Below the pieces are notes generated by a model, which ran no database searches, had not been told where the DNA came from, and saw only the letters and a program-made list of their open reading frames with translations. DNA of 64,000 nt from Kineosporiaceae bacterium (lineage in GTDB: Bacteria; Actinomycetota; Actinomycetes; Actinomycetales; Kineosporiaceae), in assembly GCA_016794595.1 (NCBI GenBank), contig JAEUJN010000027.1, positions 1 to 64,000 of the forward strand, given 5' to 3'. The translations under genes were made by a program, and so were the position numbers. This document shows, piece by piece, positions 38,430 to 46,388 of this stretch; within the stretch, counting starts at the first letter, position 1, and every line of letters begins with the position of its first letter.

Positions 38430-39595
38430 ACACCTCCGTCAGCCACCCCGAGGTCACCGCCTTCGTCGCCGCGGTGCGCCGCGCGCTGGACGACCTGCCG
38501 CCGGAGGAGATCGATGACCTGACCGGCGGTCTCGAGGCCGACCTGGACGACGCGCTGTCGGACGGCTCGGTCCCTGCTGGTGGCGTGGCGTCCGGCATCG
38601 AGCGCTTCGGCACTCCGCAGGCCTACGCCACCGAGTTGCGGGCCGCCGCCGGACTGCCGCCCCGCGCCGTGCTCGGGGGGCGGCGCGGGTCGGCGAGCCT
38701 CATCGAGCGGGGCTCGGCATGGCGCTCCCGCTGGACGGCGCGCCTGGAGCGCCAGGCGTGGTGGCCGCCCGTGCGGGACTTCCTGGTCGCCCTGCGTCCG
38801 GCCTGGTGGTTCGTGCGGGCAGGGCTGTTCGCGGTGATCTTCCTCGGGGCCGCCTACGCCGGCCTCACCGGGGGGTTGGTGGCGTTGTTTGCCGTCCTGC
38901 TGGTGCTCAGCGTGCAGGCAGGCCGTCGGGGCTGGGCGCGGCGCAATCGCTGGCTGCGGCTGGGGATCCTGGCGGTCAACACCGTCGCGGTGCTGATGGT
39001 CCCGGTCGGGATCCAGCGCCTGACCACGCCCAACAACGTCTACCTGACCGAGACCCAGGTGCCTGAGAACGGGCTCTGGCTCAACGGCACCGAGGTGCGC
39101 AACGTTCTGGTGTACGACGCTCAGGGCAGGCCGCTGACCGATGTGCAGCTGTTCGACGAGAACGGCAAACCGCTGGCCGTCGGTGAGTCCGCCCGAACCC
39201 CGCTGTGGGACGGCGACACCAGCCTGTACTACCAGGGGATGCCGTCGATCAGCGGCACAGCGCAGGTGCCAGCGGTGACGGACCAGGGACGGGCGGTCTG
39301 GAATGCCTTCCCCTTGCGGCAGCAGAGGCTCGAGTGGACCGGTGAGACGGACGGCTCCGGGGTTGCGATCGGGACACCCGTGGGCGGCCCCTCGGCCGCG
39401 CCGGCTCCCCAGGGACTGGTGCCCCGGGTGGTCGGAATCGACGGCTCTGCCGTGGCGCCCGGTGCTGCCCCGTCGCCCGGTGCGGCCCTGTCCCCGGGCG
39501 CCACCCTGTCACCGGGTGCCACCGTGTCACCGGGCGCCACCCTGTCACCCGGTGCGACCCCGTCGCCGACCGCGGCCGCCTCGCCGTCACCGTGA
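38426..39595 (+). CDS. Membrane protein with N-terminal HAAS (PadR-partner) domain
   Basis: 389 residues. Residues 1-75 form the HAAS domain (VTAFVAAVRRALDDLPPEEIDDLTGGLEADL; IERFGTPQAYATELRAAAGL). Two or three membrane helices follow (about 130-200), then an extracytoplasmic domain of about 130 residues (VYLTETQVPENGLWLNGTEVRNVLVYDAQG) with 'LxDVQLFDENGKPL'-type strands. The C-terminus carries six copies of an 18-bp unit (39458-39565) coding PGA(A/T)xS, a Pro/Ala/Ser stalk outside the cell. It may sense an envelope state and inform the PadR protein. Confidence 0.75.
   Translation: MNTSVSHPEVTAFVAAVRRALDDLPPEEIDDLTGGLEADLDDALSDGSVPAGGVASGIERFGTPQAYATELRAAAGLPPRAVLGGRRGSASLIERGSAWRSRWTARLERQAWWPPVRDFLVALRPAWWFVRAGLFAVIFLGAAYAGLTGGLVALFAVLLVLSVQAGRRGWARRNRWLRLGILAVNTVAVLMVPVGIQRLTTPNNVYLTETQVPENGLWLNGTEVRNVLVYDAQGRPLTDVQLFDENGKPLAVGESARTPLWDGDTSLYYQGMPSISGTAQVPAVTDQGRAVWNAFPLRQQRLEWTGETDGSGVAIGTPVGGPSAAPAPQGLVPRVVGIDGSAVAPGAAPSPGAALSPGATLSPGATVSPGATLSPGATPSPTAAASPSP
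39458..39565 (+). repeat. Six in-frame 18-bp repeats
   Basis: Units of the type CCGGGCGCCACCCTGTCA encode PGATLS and variants (PGAAPS, PGAALS, PGATVS, PGATPS). The repeat lies at the extracytoplasmic end of the HAAS membrane protein and can change length without frameshift. Confidence 0.85.
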
Positions 39596-39625
39596 GGCAG
39601 CCGAGGAGCCGATAACCTCCCCCGC

Positions 39626-40747
39626 ATGACCCCTCGCCGGATCGCGGTGTGGCGCCTGCACTCCCAACACCTGGCCGGCTGGCGCCCGCCGGATCCGGCG
39701 TCCACGGTGGCCTCGATGCTCGCGATCCAGGCCGAGAACCCCTCGCAATCCGCCTGGGCAGTGGCCACCCGCACCGCGCCGCCCGCGGTGCCCCCCTCGG
39801 CCGGTGAGGTGGTTCCGAAGCCCTTGTCCGAGAACGATATCGGCCACAGCCTGGACGCCGGCGAGTTCCTGCGCACCCATGTCATCCGGCCCACCTGGCA
39901 CTACGTCCACCCGGACGACATCCGCTGGCTGATCGAGGTCACCGCACCCGGCGTCCGGCGTCCCTTCGCCTACCAGGCCCAGACCCTGGGGCTGGACTCG
40001 ACCACGCTGACCCGAGCCCTCGACGTCGTCCTGAACGCCCTGGCCGAGGCCCATCTGACCCGGGCGCAGCTCGGTGAGCGCCTGGCCGCCCAGGGTCTGC
40101 CGAGCGCGGGGCAGCCGCTGATGCTGGTGATGGGCCTGGCCGAGCAGGACCAGTTGGTGTGCAGCGGCGTCCGGCAGGGGAGCACCCAGACGTACGCCCT
40201 GCTCCACCAGCGCGCCCCGACGGCCAGGCGCCTCGACCGCGACCAGGCGCTGGCCGAACTGGCCCTGCGCTACTTCACCGGCCACGGACCGGCCACCGCC
40301 AAGGACCTGGCCTATTGGGCGACCCTGCCGCTGGGTGAGGTGAGCAGTGGCCTGGCCGCCGTCCGTGACCGGTTGGAGTCCTTCGACCTCGACGGCCGTA
40401 CGTTCTGGTTCGGGCGGCCCGAGCCCGATCCCCCGATCGACCACCCCGCACCGCGAGCCCACCTGCTCCAGTTGCTCGACGAGTACTACCGCGGGTACCA
40501 GGACTCCCGGTGGATGCTCGACGCCGATGGCCTGCTCACCCCGGGCCGCGAACCGGCGGTCGGCATGCTGGTGATCGACGGTCAGGTCGTCGGCCGGATG
40601 CGGCGCGCCGTGACCGCGCGCGCCGTCCGGTTCGATGTCGAACTGCTGCGGCCCGTCCGGGACGACGAGCGGGACGCCACCGAGCGGGCGGCCCGTCGCT
40701 ACGGGGCGTTCGTGGAGCGCGAGGTCGACCTGCGGCTGACCTCCTGA
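39626..40747 (+). CDS. Winged-helix DNA-binding-domain protein (HTH_42 / AlkX-like family)
   Basis: 373 residues. The start RIAVWRLHSQHLAG, the middle VIRPTWHYVHPDDIRWL and GHGPATAKDLAYWATLPLGEV, and the end DEYYRGYQDSRWML plus GMLVIDGQVVGRMRR are typical of the winged-helix family PF06224. Some relatives (YcaQ, AlkX) are DNA glycosylases that unhook crosslinks; whether this one is catalytic is not clear. It stands alone. TAACCT lies 7 nt before the ATG with no RBS, so it is probably leaderless. Confidence 0.82.
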   Translation: MTPRRIAVWRLHSQHLAGWRPPDPASTVASMLAIQAENPSQSAWAVATRTAPPAVPPSAGEVVPKPLSENDIGHSLDAGEFLRTHVIRPTWHYVHPDDIRWLIEVTAPGVRRPFAYQAQTLGLDSTTLTRALDVVLNALAEAHLTRAQLGERLAAQGLPSAGQPLMLVMGLAEQDQLVCSGVRQGSTQTYALLHQRAPTARRLDRDQALAELALRYFTGHGPATAKDLAYWATLPLGEVSSGLAAVRDRLESFDLDGRTFWFGRPEPDPPIDHPAPRAHLLQLLDEYYRGYQDSRWMLDADGLLTPGREPAVGMLVIDGQVVGRMRRAVTARAVRFDVELLRPVRDDERDATERAARRYGAFVEREVDLRLTS

Positions 40748-40824
40748 GCCGGAGGGGTTCCCGGCGCACCGGCCGTTCGTGAGAGGATCGACGGTCGGCA
40801 CGCGGGAGGGGCGGTGGCCAGGAC

Positions 40825-41712
40825 GTGGGGGGCGCGGTGGGCCAGGTTCGGCAGCCAACGGCACTGCGGGCATTCGCCGTGCTGTTCTCGGCGGGCTTTC
40901 GCCGGTACGCGACCTACCGGCGGGCCACGCTCGCGGGGGCGTTCACCAACACGGTGTTCGGCTACGTGCGGGCTGCGGTGCTCACCACCGCGATCACAGG
41001 GGCCACGGTGGGTGCCGCAGTGAGCGCCACGGCGACCGGCGGGGGCTCGTCCGCCGGCAGCGGCACGGTCGCCGGGTACACCGCCGGCCAGGCGGTGACC
41101 TATGCCTGGATCAGCCAGGGCCTGATCGCCTCCGTGATGCTCTTCGCCTGGAACGAGCTCGCCCTGCGGGTGCGCACGGGTGACATCGCGGTCGACCTCG
41201 CCCGCCCGGTCGATCTCCAATGGTCCTGGCTGGCCGGTGATCTCGGCCGAGCGACCTACCTGCTGCTGCCCCGCGGCGGCCCGCCGGTCCTGGTGGGGGC
41301 ACTGACCACCGGGTTGCTGCTACCGCACACCGCCTGGCCCTACCTGCTCGGCGGGCTCAGCACCGTGCTGGCGGTCGTGGTCTCCTTCGCCGGCCGGTTC
41401 CTGGTGAACCTGGCCGCCTTCTGGCTCACCGAGGTTCGCGGCCTGGTCGGCGCCTACGCCGGCATCGGCGCGATCTTCGGTGGGTTGCTGATCCCGCTGT
41501 CCTGGTTCCCCGACTGGCTGCGGGTCATCGCCTGGTCCACGCCGTTCCCGGCGATGCTGCAGGTGCCGGTCGACGTCCTGACCGCCCGGGTGGACGGCGC
41601 CACCGCGGTACGGCTGGTCGTCGTCCAGCTGCTCTGGGCGACAACCATGCTGGCGGCCGGTCGGGTCATGCTGCGGCTGGCGACTCGCAAGCTGGTGGTC
41701 CAGGGTGGGTGA
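40825..41712 (+). CDS. ABC-2 type exporter permease 1
   Basis: 295 residues with six predicted membrane segments (FTNTVFGYVRAAVLTTA; LIASVMLFAWNELA; LLGGLSTVLAVVVSF; IGAIFGGLLIPLSWF; end helix). VDLARPVDLQWSWLAGDLGR between helices 2 and 3 is the conserved cytoplasmic coupling element of this COG4587-type family. It forms a heteromeric exporter with the next two genes, overlapping permease 2 by 8 nt. A GGGAGGGG RBS lies 13 nt before the GTG, rather far, so the start is approximate. Confidence 0.85.
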   Translation: MGGAVGQVRQPTALRAFAVLFSAGFRRYATYRRATLAGAFTNTVFGYVRAAVLTTAITGATVGAAVSATATGGGSSAGSGTVAGYTAGQAVTYAWISQGLIASVMLFAWNELALRVRTGDIAVDLARPVDLQWSWLAGDLGRATYLLLPRGGPPVLVGALTTGLLLPHTAWPYLLGGLSTVLAVVVSFAGRFLVNLAAFWLTEVRGLVGAYAGIGAIFGGLLIPLSWFPDWLRVIAWSTPFPAMLQVPVDVLTARVDGATAVRLVVVQLLWATTMLAAGRVMLRLATRKLVVQGG

Positions 41713-42502
41713 CGCGCACGCGTACCGGGTCATCATGGCCTCCCGGCTGCGCTCCCAGCTGGCCTACCCGACGTCGTTCGCCTTCGACGTGGTCAACCAG
41801 CTGGTCTACGGCCTGATCGAGTTCATCGAGCTCTACGCGGTGTTCCACAACGTCGACTCCCTCGCCGGGCTCGGTTGGTCGCAGGCGCTACTGGTGATGG
41901 CCCTGTCCCGCTTGGCGTTTCAGACCGGCGACCTGTTCGTGGGCCATCTCGACCAGATGCCGGCCTACCTGCGCCAGGGCACGCTCGAGACCTTCCTGAT
42001 CCGTCCGCTGCCGGTGCTCGCCCAGGTGATCACCAGTGACATCAGCCTGCGCCGGGTGTCACGGATCGTGCTGTTCGGCGGCTTCACCGCCCTCGCCCTG
42101 GCTCGACTCGAACTGACCTGGACGCCGGCCGCCGTCGTCCTGCTGCTGGCCGCGCTGCTCGGCGGCAGTCTGATCACCGCGGCGATGTTCATCACCGCGG
42201 GAACCGCGCAGTTCTGGCTGATCGAGGGCGGCGAGGCGGCCAACGCGTTCACCTACGGCGGCGCCTACGTGGCGCAGTTCCCGGCCGGGGTGCTGCCGGT
42301 CGGGGTGAGGGTCTTCTACACCGCGGTCCTGCCGGTGACCTTCATCGGGTACCTGCCCACGGTGACCCTGCTGGGCCTGGCTGATCCCCTGGTTCCCTCG
42401 TGGTTCGGCTGGCTCACCCTGCCGGTCGGCCTGACGTTCCTCACCCTCAGCCTGGCTGCGTGGCAATTCGGGGTGCGGCACTACCAGGGAGGCGGCGGAT
42501 GA
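41705..42502 (+). CDS. ABC-2 type exporter permease 2
   Basis: 265 residues with six membrane segments. HLDQMPAYLRQGTLETFLIRPLPVL is the coupling element and matches the equivalent one in permease 1 (a sister paralogue, COG3694-type). The pair with one ATPase is the arrangement of the so-called viologen or daunorubicin-like exporters. GTG start inside permease 1; its stop overlaps the ATPase start (ATGA). Confidence 0.85.
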   Translation: MGDAHAYRVIMASRLRSQLAYPTSFAFDVVNQLVYGLIEFIELYAVFHNVDSLAGLGWSQALLVMALSRLAFQTGDLFVGHLDQMPAYLRQGTLETFLIRPLPVLAQVITSDISLRRVSRIVLFGGFTALALARLELTWTPAAVVLLLAALLGGSLITAAMFITAGTAQFWLIEGGEAANAFTYGGAYVAQFPAGVLPVGVRVFYTAVLPVTFIGYLPTVTLLGLADPLVPSWFGWLTLPVGLTFLTLSLAAWQFGVRHYQGGGG

Positions 42503-43512
42503 CCGGCGAGAAGTCAACCGGTGCAACGGACCTCGTGATCGAGAGCCGCGTGCTCACCAAGGAGTTCCGGCGAGGGCGATCCGGACGGCGGGGGCGGACC
42601 GATTCGGTCCTGAGGGCCGTCGACTCGCTCACCGTGACCATCCGCCCCGGCGAGGCGGTCGGCTACATCGGGGCCAATGGTGCCGGGAAGTCCACCACGA
42701 TCAAGATGATCACGGGAATCCTGAAGCCGAGCACCGGCAGCGTGCTGACCTGCGGGCTGGACCCGATGCGTCACCGGCGCGACCTGGCCCGCCGCATCGG
42801 GGTCGTCTTCGGCCAGCGCTCCCAGTTGTGGTGGGACCTGCCCCTGCAGGAGTCGTTGCGCATCCTCGGGGCGATCCACGCCCTGCCCCCGACGCGCTGG
42901 CAGCGGCGGCGTGACCAGCTGGTCGAGCGACTGGACCTGGCCGCCTTCCTCGACCGTCCGGTGCGCCGCCTGTCGTTGGGGGAGCGGATGCGCGGGGAGC
43001 TGGCTGCGGCGCTGCTGCACGAGCCCGAGCTGCTCATCCTGGACGAGCCCACGGTCGGCCTGGACGTGCTCAGCAAGGAGCGGCTGCGGGTGTTCCTGCG
43101 CGAGGAGAACCAGGGTGCGGACGGCGGCCCACCGCGCACCATGCTGCTGACCACGCACGACATGGACGACGTCCAGCGACTCTGCCCGCGCCTGATCGTG
43201 GTGGACACCGGTCGGTGCGTCTACGACGGCGATCACGCCGGCCTGGTGGCGCGGGTGGGGGCGAACCGGCTGCTGGTGATCGACCTGGTCGACCCGGTCC
43301 AGGAGCTGGCCGGTGCCCTGGCCGGGCTGCCGGTCGCGGTCGAACGCACGGACGACGCGGGGTTGCGGCACACGATCACCTTCGCCCCGGGCGAGGTGAG
43401 CGCGGGTGCCGTCCTGGACCGGGTCTCGGCGGTGGCGGCGATCCACGACCTGTCCCTGTCCGAGCCGGACATCGAGGAGGTCGTGCGCCGCCTCTACGCC
43501 AGCTCCGCCTGA
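42499..43512 (+). CDS. ABC transporter ATP-binding protein (ABC-2 exporter)
   Basis: 337 residues. Walker A GANGAGKSTT (about 58-67), Q-loop VVFGQRSQLWWDLPLQES, signature LSLGERMRGELAAALL (variant of LSGGQ), Walker B LLILDEPTVGLD and H-loop LLTTHDMDD. A C-terminal domain of about 85 residues after the NBD is typical of DrrA-like ATPases. It powers the two permeases encoded upstream; the substrate is unknown, a lipophilic or cationic compound in known relatives. Confidence 0.93.
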   Translation: MTGEKSTGATDLVIESRVLTKEFRRGRSGRRGRTDSVLRAVDSLTVTIRPGEAVGYIGANGAGKSTTIKMITGILKPSTGSVLTCGLDPMRHRRDLARRIGVVFGQRSQLWWDLPLQESLRILGAIHALPPTRWQRRRDQLVERLDLAAFLDRPVRRLSLGERMRGELAAALLHEPELLILDEPTVGLDVLSKERLRVFLREENQGADGGPPRTMLLTTHDMDDVQRLCPRLIVVDTGRCVYDGDHAGLVARVGANRLLVIDLVDPVQELAGALAGLPVAVERTDDAGLRHTITFAPGEVSAGAVLDRVSAVAAIHDLSLSEPDIEEVVRRLYASSA

Positions 43513-43561
43513 TCCGGTGCACGGTGAGAGCCCCGCCGAGCCGTGTGCCACAGTGACCGCC

Positions 43562-44269
43562 ATGACCAGCGACGTGCGCAGCGGCGGCGAGATGATCACC
43601 TACCCCAGCGCCGGCGGGACGGGTGAGGGCTACCTGGTGACCCCACCCGGCGGCAGCGGCCCGGGCGTGATCGTGATCCAGGAATGGTGGGGACTGGTCG
43701 GTCACGTGAAGAACGTCGCCGATCGCCTGGCCGCCGCCGGGTTCGTCGCGCTCGCCCCCGACCTCTACCACGGGGTCGCCACCGGCGAGCCCGACGAGGC
43801 GCGACGGCTGCTGATGGGGCTGGCGATGGACGGCGCCGCCCGGGACATCGCCGGCGCGGCCGCCCACCTGAGCGGGCTGGAGTCCGTGCTCGGGCGGGGC
43901 ATCGGGGCCGTCGGGTTCTGCATGGGCGGCTCGCTCGCCCTGTGGAGCGCGACCCTGGACGCCCCCATCGTGGCGGCCGTGGGCTTCTACCCGGCGGTGC
44001 CGTGGGAGCGAATGGACCCGGCCTGGCCGAGTTACCGGGGCCGGTCCGCGATGATCCACTGCTCGGAGGGGGACGGCACCTCCGCCGCACCGGGGATCCG
44101 GACCGCGGTCACGGCGATCACGGAGGCCGGGGGGTCGGTCGAGGTGTTCGACTACCCCGGCACCCAGCACGCCTTCGTCAACGACGACCGACCCGAGGTC
44201 TACGACGCCGAGGCGGCCGGTGTCGCGATGCAGCGCACCCTCGACTTCCTGACCGCTCACCTGCGCTGA
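43562..44269 (+). CDS. Dienelactone hydrolase family protein
   Basis: 235 residues. Alpha/beta hydrolase with the Cys nucleophile elbow [13 protein letters not shown], early [34 protein letters not shown] and late His in [11 protein letters not shown]. Asp of the triad is expected near SEGDG. This Cys type opens dienelactones in aromatic degradation, but many members act on other esters; no aromatic pathway is nearby. It has its own gap from the ABC genes (49 nt). Confidence 0.88.
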   Translation: MTSDVRSGGEMITYPSAGGTGEGYLVTPPGGSGPGVIVIQEWWGLVGHVKNVADRLAAAGFVALAPDLYHGVATGEPDEARRLLMGLAMDGAARDIAGAAAHLSGLESVLGRGIGAVGFCMGGSLALWSATLDAPIVAAVGFYPAVPWERMDPAWPSYRGRSAMIHCSEGDGTSAAPGIRTAVTAITEAGGSVEVFDYPGTQHAFVNDDRPEVYDAEAAGVAMQRTLDFLTAHLR

Positions 44270-44283
44270 GCACCGCCACGTCC

Positions 44284-45129
44284 GTGCCCGGCGCCGACCC
44301 GTCCCGGCTGCCGCACCCCGCGGTGGGTGGGGCGTTCGCCTCACCGGTGCGGCCCGGGTCGGGCTGGCCCGGTGATCCCGCCGACGCCGAAACCCCGGTG
44401 GCCACGACCCCGGACGGCGCCCGCCGGCTGGCGGCCTCCGCCACCTCCCTGCCCGAACTCGACGCCCGGGTGAGCCTCTGCCGGGCGTGCCCCCGACTGG
44501 TCGCCTGGCGCGAGCAGGTGGCCGCCGGCAAGCGTCGTGCCTTCGCCGCCGAGCCGTACTGGGGACGTCCGGTGGCGGGCTGGGGTGAGGCTCGGCCCCG
44601 GCTCCTGGTGGTCGGACTGGCTCCCGCGGCCCATGGTGGCAACCGGACGGGACGGGTGTTCACCGGTGACCGCTCCGGGGACTGGATCTTCGCCGCCCTG
44701 CACCGGGCGGGTCTGGCCCGGCAACCGCACAGCCTGCACGCGGCCGACGGGCAGGAGCTGATCGGGGCCCGCATCGTCGCCGCCGTGCGGTGTGCCCCAC
44801 CGGACAACGCCCCGACTCCGGACGAGCGGGCGAGGTGTGCGCCGTGGCTGGACGCCGAGCTGGGGCTGGTGGAGCCGACCGTGCGTGCCGTGCTGGCCCT
44901 GGGGGCGCTGGCCTGGCAGGCGGCGCTGACCTGCGTGGTCCGGCTGGGCTGGGGGGTGCCCAGGCCCCGCCCCCGGTTCGGCCACGGCGTCCAGGTGATG
45001 CTGGAGCCGCCTGGCCGTGACCCTGTTCGGCTCGTCGGCTGCTACCACGTGAGCCAGCAGAACACCTTCACCGGTCGCCTGACCGAGCAGATGCTGGACG
45101 AGGCGATCGCCGCCTGCCTGACCACGTGA
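44284..45129 (+). CDS. Uracil-DNA glycosylase, family 5 (UDGb-like, iron-sulfur)
   Basis: 281 residues. Cluster-type Cys in [13 protein letters not shown] and AVRCAPPDN and C in LVGCYHVS; motif 1 [19 protein letters not shown] lacks the usual Asp/Asn water activator of family 1, as expected in family 5; motif 2 [14 protein letters not shown]. It removes uracil, hypoxanthine or ethenocytosine from DNA. The start is uncertain: GTG at 44284, 14 nt after the hydrolase stop, has no good RBS, but homology begins about 60 residues later. Confidence 0.88.
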   Translation: MPGADPSRLPHPAVGGAFASPVRPGSGWPGDPADAETPVATTPDGARRLAASATSLPELDARVSLCRACPRLVAWREQVAAGKRRAFAAEPYWGRPVAGWGEARPRLLVVGLAPAAHGGNRTGRVFTGDRSGDWIFAALHRAGLARQPHSLHAADGQELIGARIVAAVRCAPPDNAPTPDERARCAPWLDAELGLVEPTVRAVLALGALAWQAALTCVVRLGWGVPRPRPRFGHGVQVMLEPPGRDPVRLVGCYHVSQQNTFTGRLTEQMLDEAIAACLTT

Positions 45130-45160
45130 CTCCCTCCTGACCGACCTCCTGATCGAGCTC

Positions 45161-45203
45161 CTGACTGAGCTACTGGGGATCGCCCTAGGCTGGGTGGGGT
45201 CCA
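45161..45203 (+). promoter_or_regulatory. Promoter of the tRNA gene
   Basis: TAGGCT (45186-45191) lies 12 nt before the first tRNA base, with CTGACT (45161-45166) as a weak -35 19 nt further up. Confidence 0.45.
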
Positions 45204-45276
45204 GCCCCCGTAGCCCAATGGCAGAGGCAGGCGCCTTAAAAGCGCTCCAGTGCGGGTTCGAGTCCCGCCGGGGGTA
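45204..45276 (+). tRNA. tRNA with UAA anticodon (Leu-like) but short variable loop
   Basis: 73 nt fold into a complete cloverleaf. Acceptor GCCCCCG / CGGGGGT (G1-U72 wobble, six other pairs), D-arm GCC...GGC with GGCAGA, anticodon stem GGCGC / GCGCT, loop CTTAAAA with anticodon TAA at 45237-45239, variable loop of only five nt (CCAGT), T-arm GCGGG-TTCGAGT-CCCGC, discriminator A. The three-pair D-stem, the GGNAGA D-loop and A73 are those of leucine tRNAs, but normal tRNA-Leu has a long variable arm. CCA is not encoded in full (CCG follows). It would read UUA codons, which are very rare here. Confidence 0.85.
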
Positions 45277-45315
45277 CCGGGAGACGCGCAGCGCCTCGCG
45301 AGGCGCACCCACCCC

Positions 45316-45366
45316 ATCGAGAGTGCTGATCACACCCGATAGGTGGGGGAGATCAGCACTCTCGAT
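45316..45366. repeat. Inverted repeat with 16-bp perfect arms, related to family A
   Basis: ATCGAGAGTGCTGATC (45316-45331) and its exact complement (45351-45366), spacer 19 nt. The arm CGAGAGTGCTGATCAC differs from the family A arm CGAAAGTGCATGATCAC by one substitution and one missing base, though arm orientation about the centre is reversed. It lies 39 nt after the tRNA and could end its transcription. Confidence 0.75.
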
Positions 45367-45505
45367 GTCACGAGTTGGACCCGATCACCCGGACGGCGCT
45401 GCGCGGCGGCGTCCGAGGGAACCAAATCGGGACCTTCGGCATTACGTTGATACCGAGCGGGCAGCGGCCCGCTTCACCGACACGATCTCGACCATGGAGA
45501 GACCG
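45367..45505 (+). other. Leader region of the BI-1 family gene
   Basis: About 140 nt without a convincing gene. A TTGATAC motif near 45447 and AT-richer sequence around it may hold the promoter; GGAGAG at 45497-45502 is the RBS. Confidence 0.35.
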
Positions 45506-46312
45506 ATGGAGAGCCGCAACCCTGTGTTCAACCGCAGCGGTGAGTTCAAGAGCGGTGGGTACGCGACCTTCAACCCCCCGACGCCTGCCGCGAGCACGAT
45601 CGAGGACATGTACCGGGCGCCGTCCGCGACCTCGATCGACACCAACCGCATGACCCTGGACGACGTCGTCGTCCGCACCAGCGCCCTGTTCGGGGCGCTC
45701 CTGCTGACCGCAGCACCCACCTACTGGCTGCTGAAGCCGGAGCAGTACTTCTTCGTCCTCGGCGCCGGCCTGGTGGGCTTCGTCCTGGCCATGGTCGCCC
45801 AGTTCAAGAAGGTCCCCAGCCCGCCGCTGATGTTCGCCTACGCCCTGGTCGAGGGCGTGTTCGTCGGTGGCGTGAGCAAGGTCTACGTCTGGTTCGCCGG
45901 TGGCAGTGACATCGTGATCCACGCCATCGTCGGCACCCTGTGTGCCTTCGGCACGATGCTCGTCCTCTACAAGACGGGCGTCGTCCGCAACAGCCCCAAG
46001 TTCCAGAAGACCCTGATGATCGCCGGCATCGGCTACCTGGTGTTCGGCCTGGTGCACTTCCTCGGGGTCATGTTCAACGCCTGGAGCAGCATCTACTCCG
46101 GTGGTGGCCTGCTGCCGATCGCGCTGAGCCTGTTCGGCGTCGTCCTGGCCTCGTTCTTCCTGGTGCTCGACTTCGACTTCGTCGAGCAGGGCATTCGCAA
46201 CGGGATCCCCAAGCCGTACGCCTGGACCGCCGCTCTCGGCCTGGTGGTCACCCTGGTGTGGCTGTACCTCGAGATCCTTCGGCTGCTGGCCATCCTGCGC
46301 GGCGACGACTGA
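45506..46312 (+). CDS. Bax inhibitor-1 / YccA family membrane protein
   Basis: 268 residues. A cytoplasmic N-terminus (SRNPVFNRSGEFKSGG, family-typical) and seven membrane segments. The family's LDFDFVEQGIRNG-type loop before the last helices (residues about 220-235) has the acidic pair that forms the pH-sensitive gate in BI-1 structures. It is probably a proton-sensitive Ca2+ leak channel; physiological role in actinobacteria unknown. ATG 45506 was chosen over 45494 because GGAGAG lies in front of it. A strong terminator follows. Confidence 0.88.
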   Translation: MESRNPVFNRSGEFKSGGYATFNPPTPAASTIEDMYRAPSATSIDTNRMTLDDVVVRTSALFGALLLTAAPTYWLLKPEQYFFVLGAGLVGFVLAMVAQFKKVPSPPLMFAYALVEGVFVGGVSKVYVWFAGGSDIVIHAIVGTLCAFGTMLVLYKTGVVRNSPKFQKTLMIAGIGYLVFGLVHFLGVMFNAWSSIYSGGGLLPIALSLFGVVLASFFLVLDFDFVEQGIRNGIPKPYAWTAALGLVVTLVWLYLEILRLLAILRGDD

Positions 46313-46329
46313 CCGATTCGATCCCTCGA

Positions 46330-46363
46330 CGCCCCCCTGCCGGTCACAGCCGGCAGGGGGGCG
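46330..46363 (+). terminator. Strong intrinsic terminator
   Basis: Perfect 14-bp stem CGCCCCCCTGCCGG / CCGGCAGGGGGGCG with loop TCACAG, followed by TCGCTGTTTGT. It separates the BI-1 gene from the APS kinase gene. Confidence 0.85.
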
Positions 46364-46388
46364 TCGCTGTTTGTGACACCATCCCGCC

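Noticed and set aside
45204-45276. Suppressor or selenocysteine-type tRNA
   Set aside because: The anticodon UAA reads UUA, not a stop codon, and the acceptor and T-stems have normal 7 and 5 pairs, unlike tRNA-Sec.
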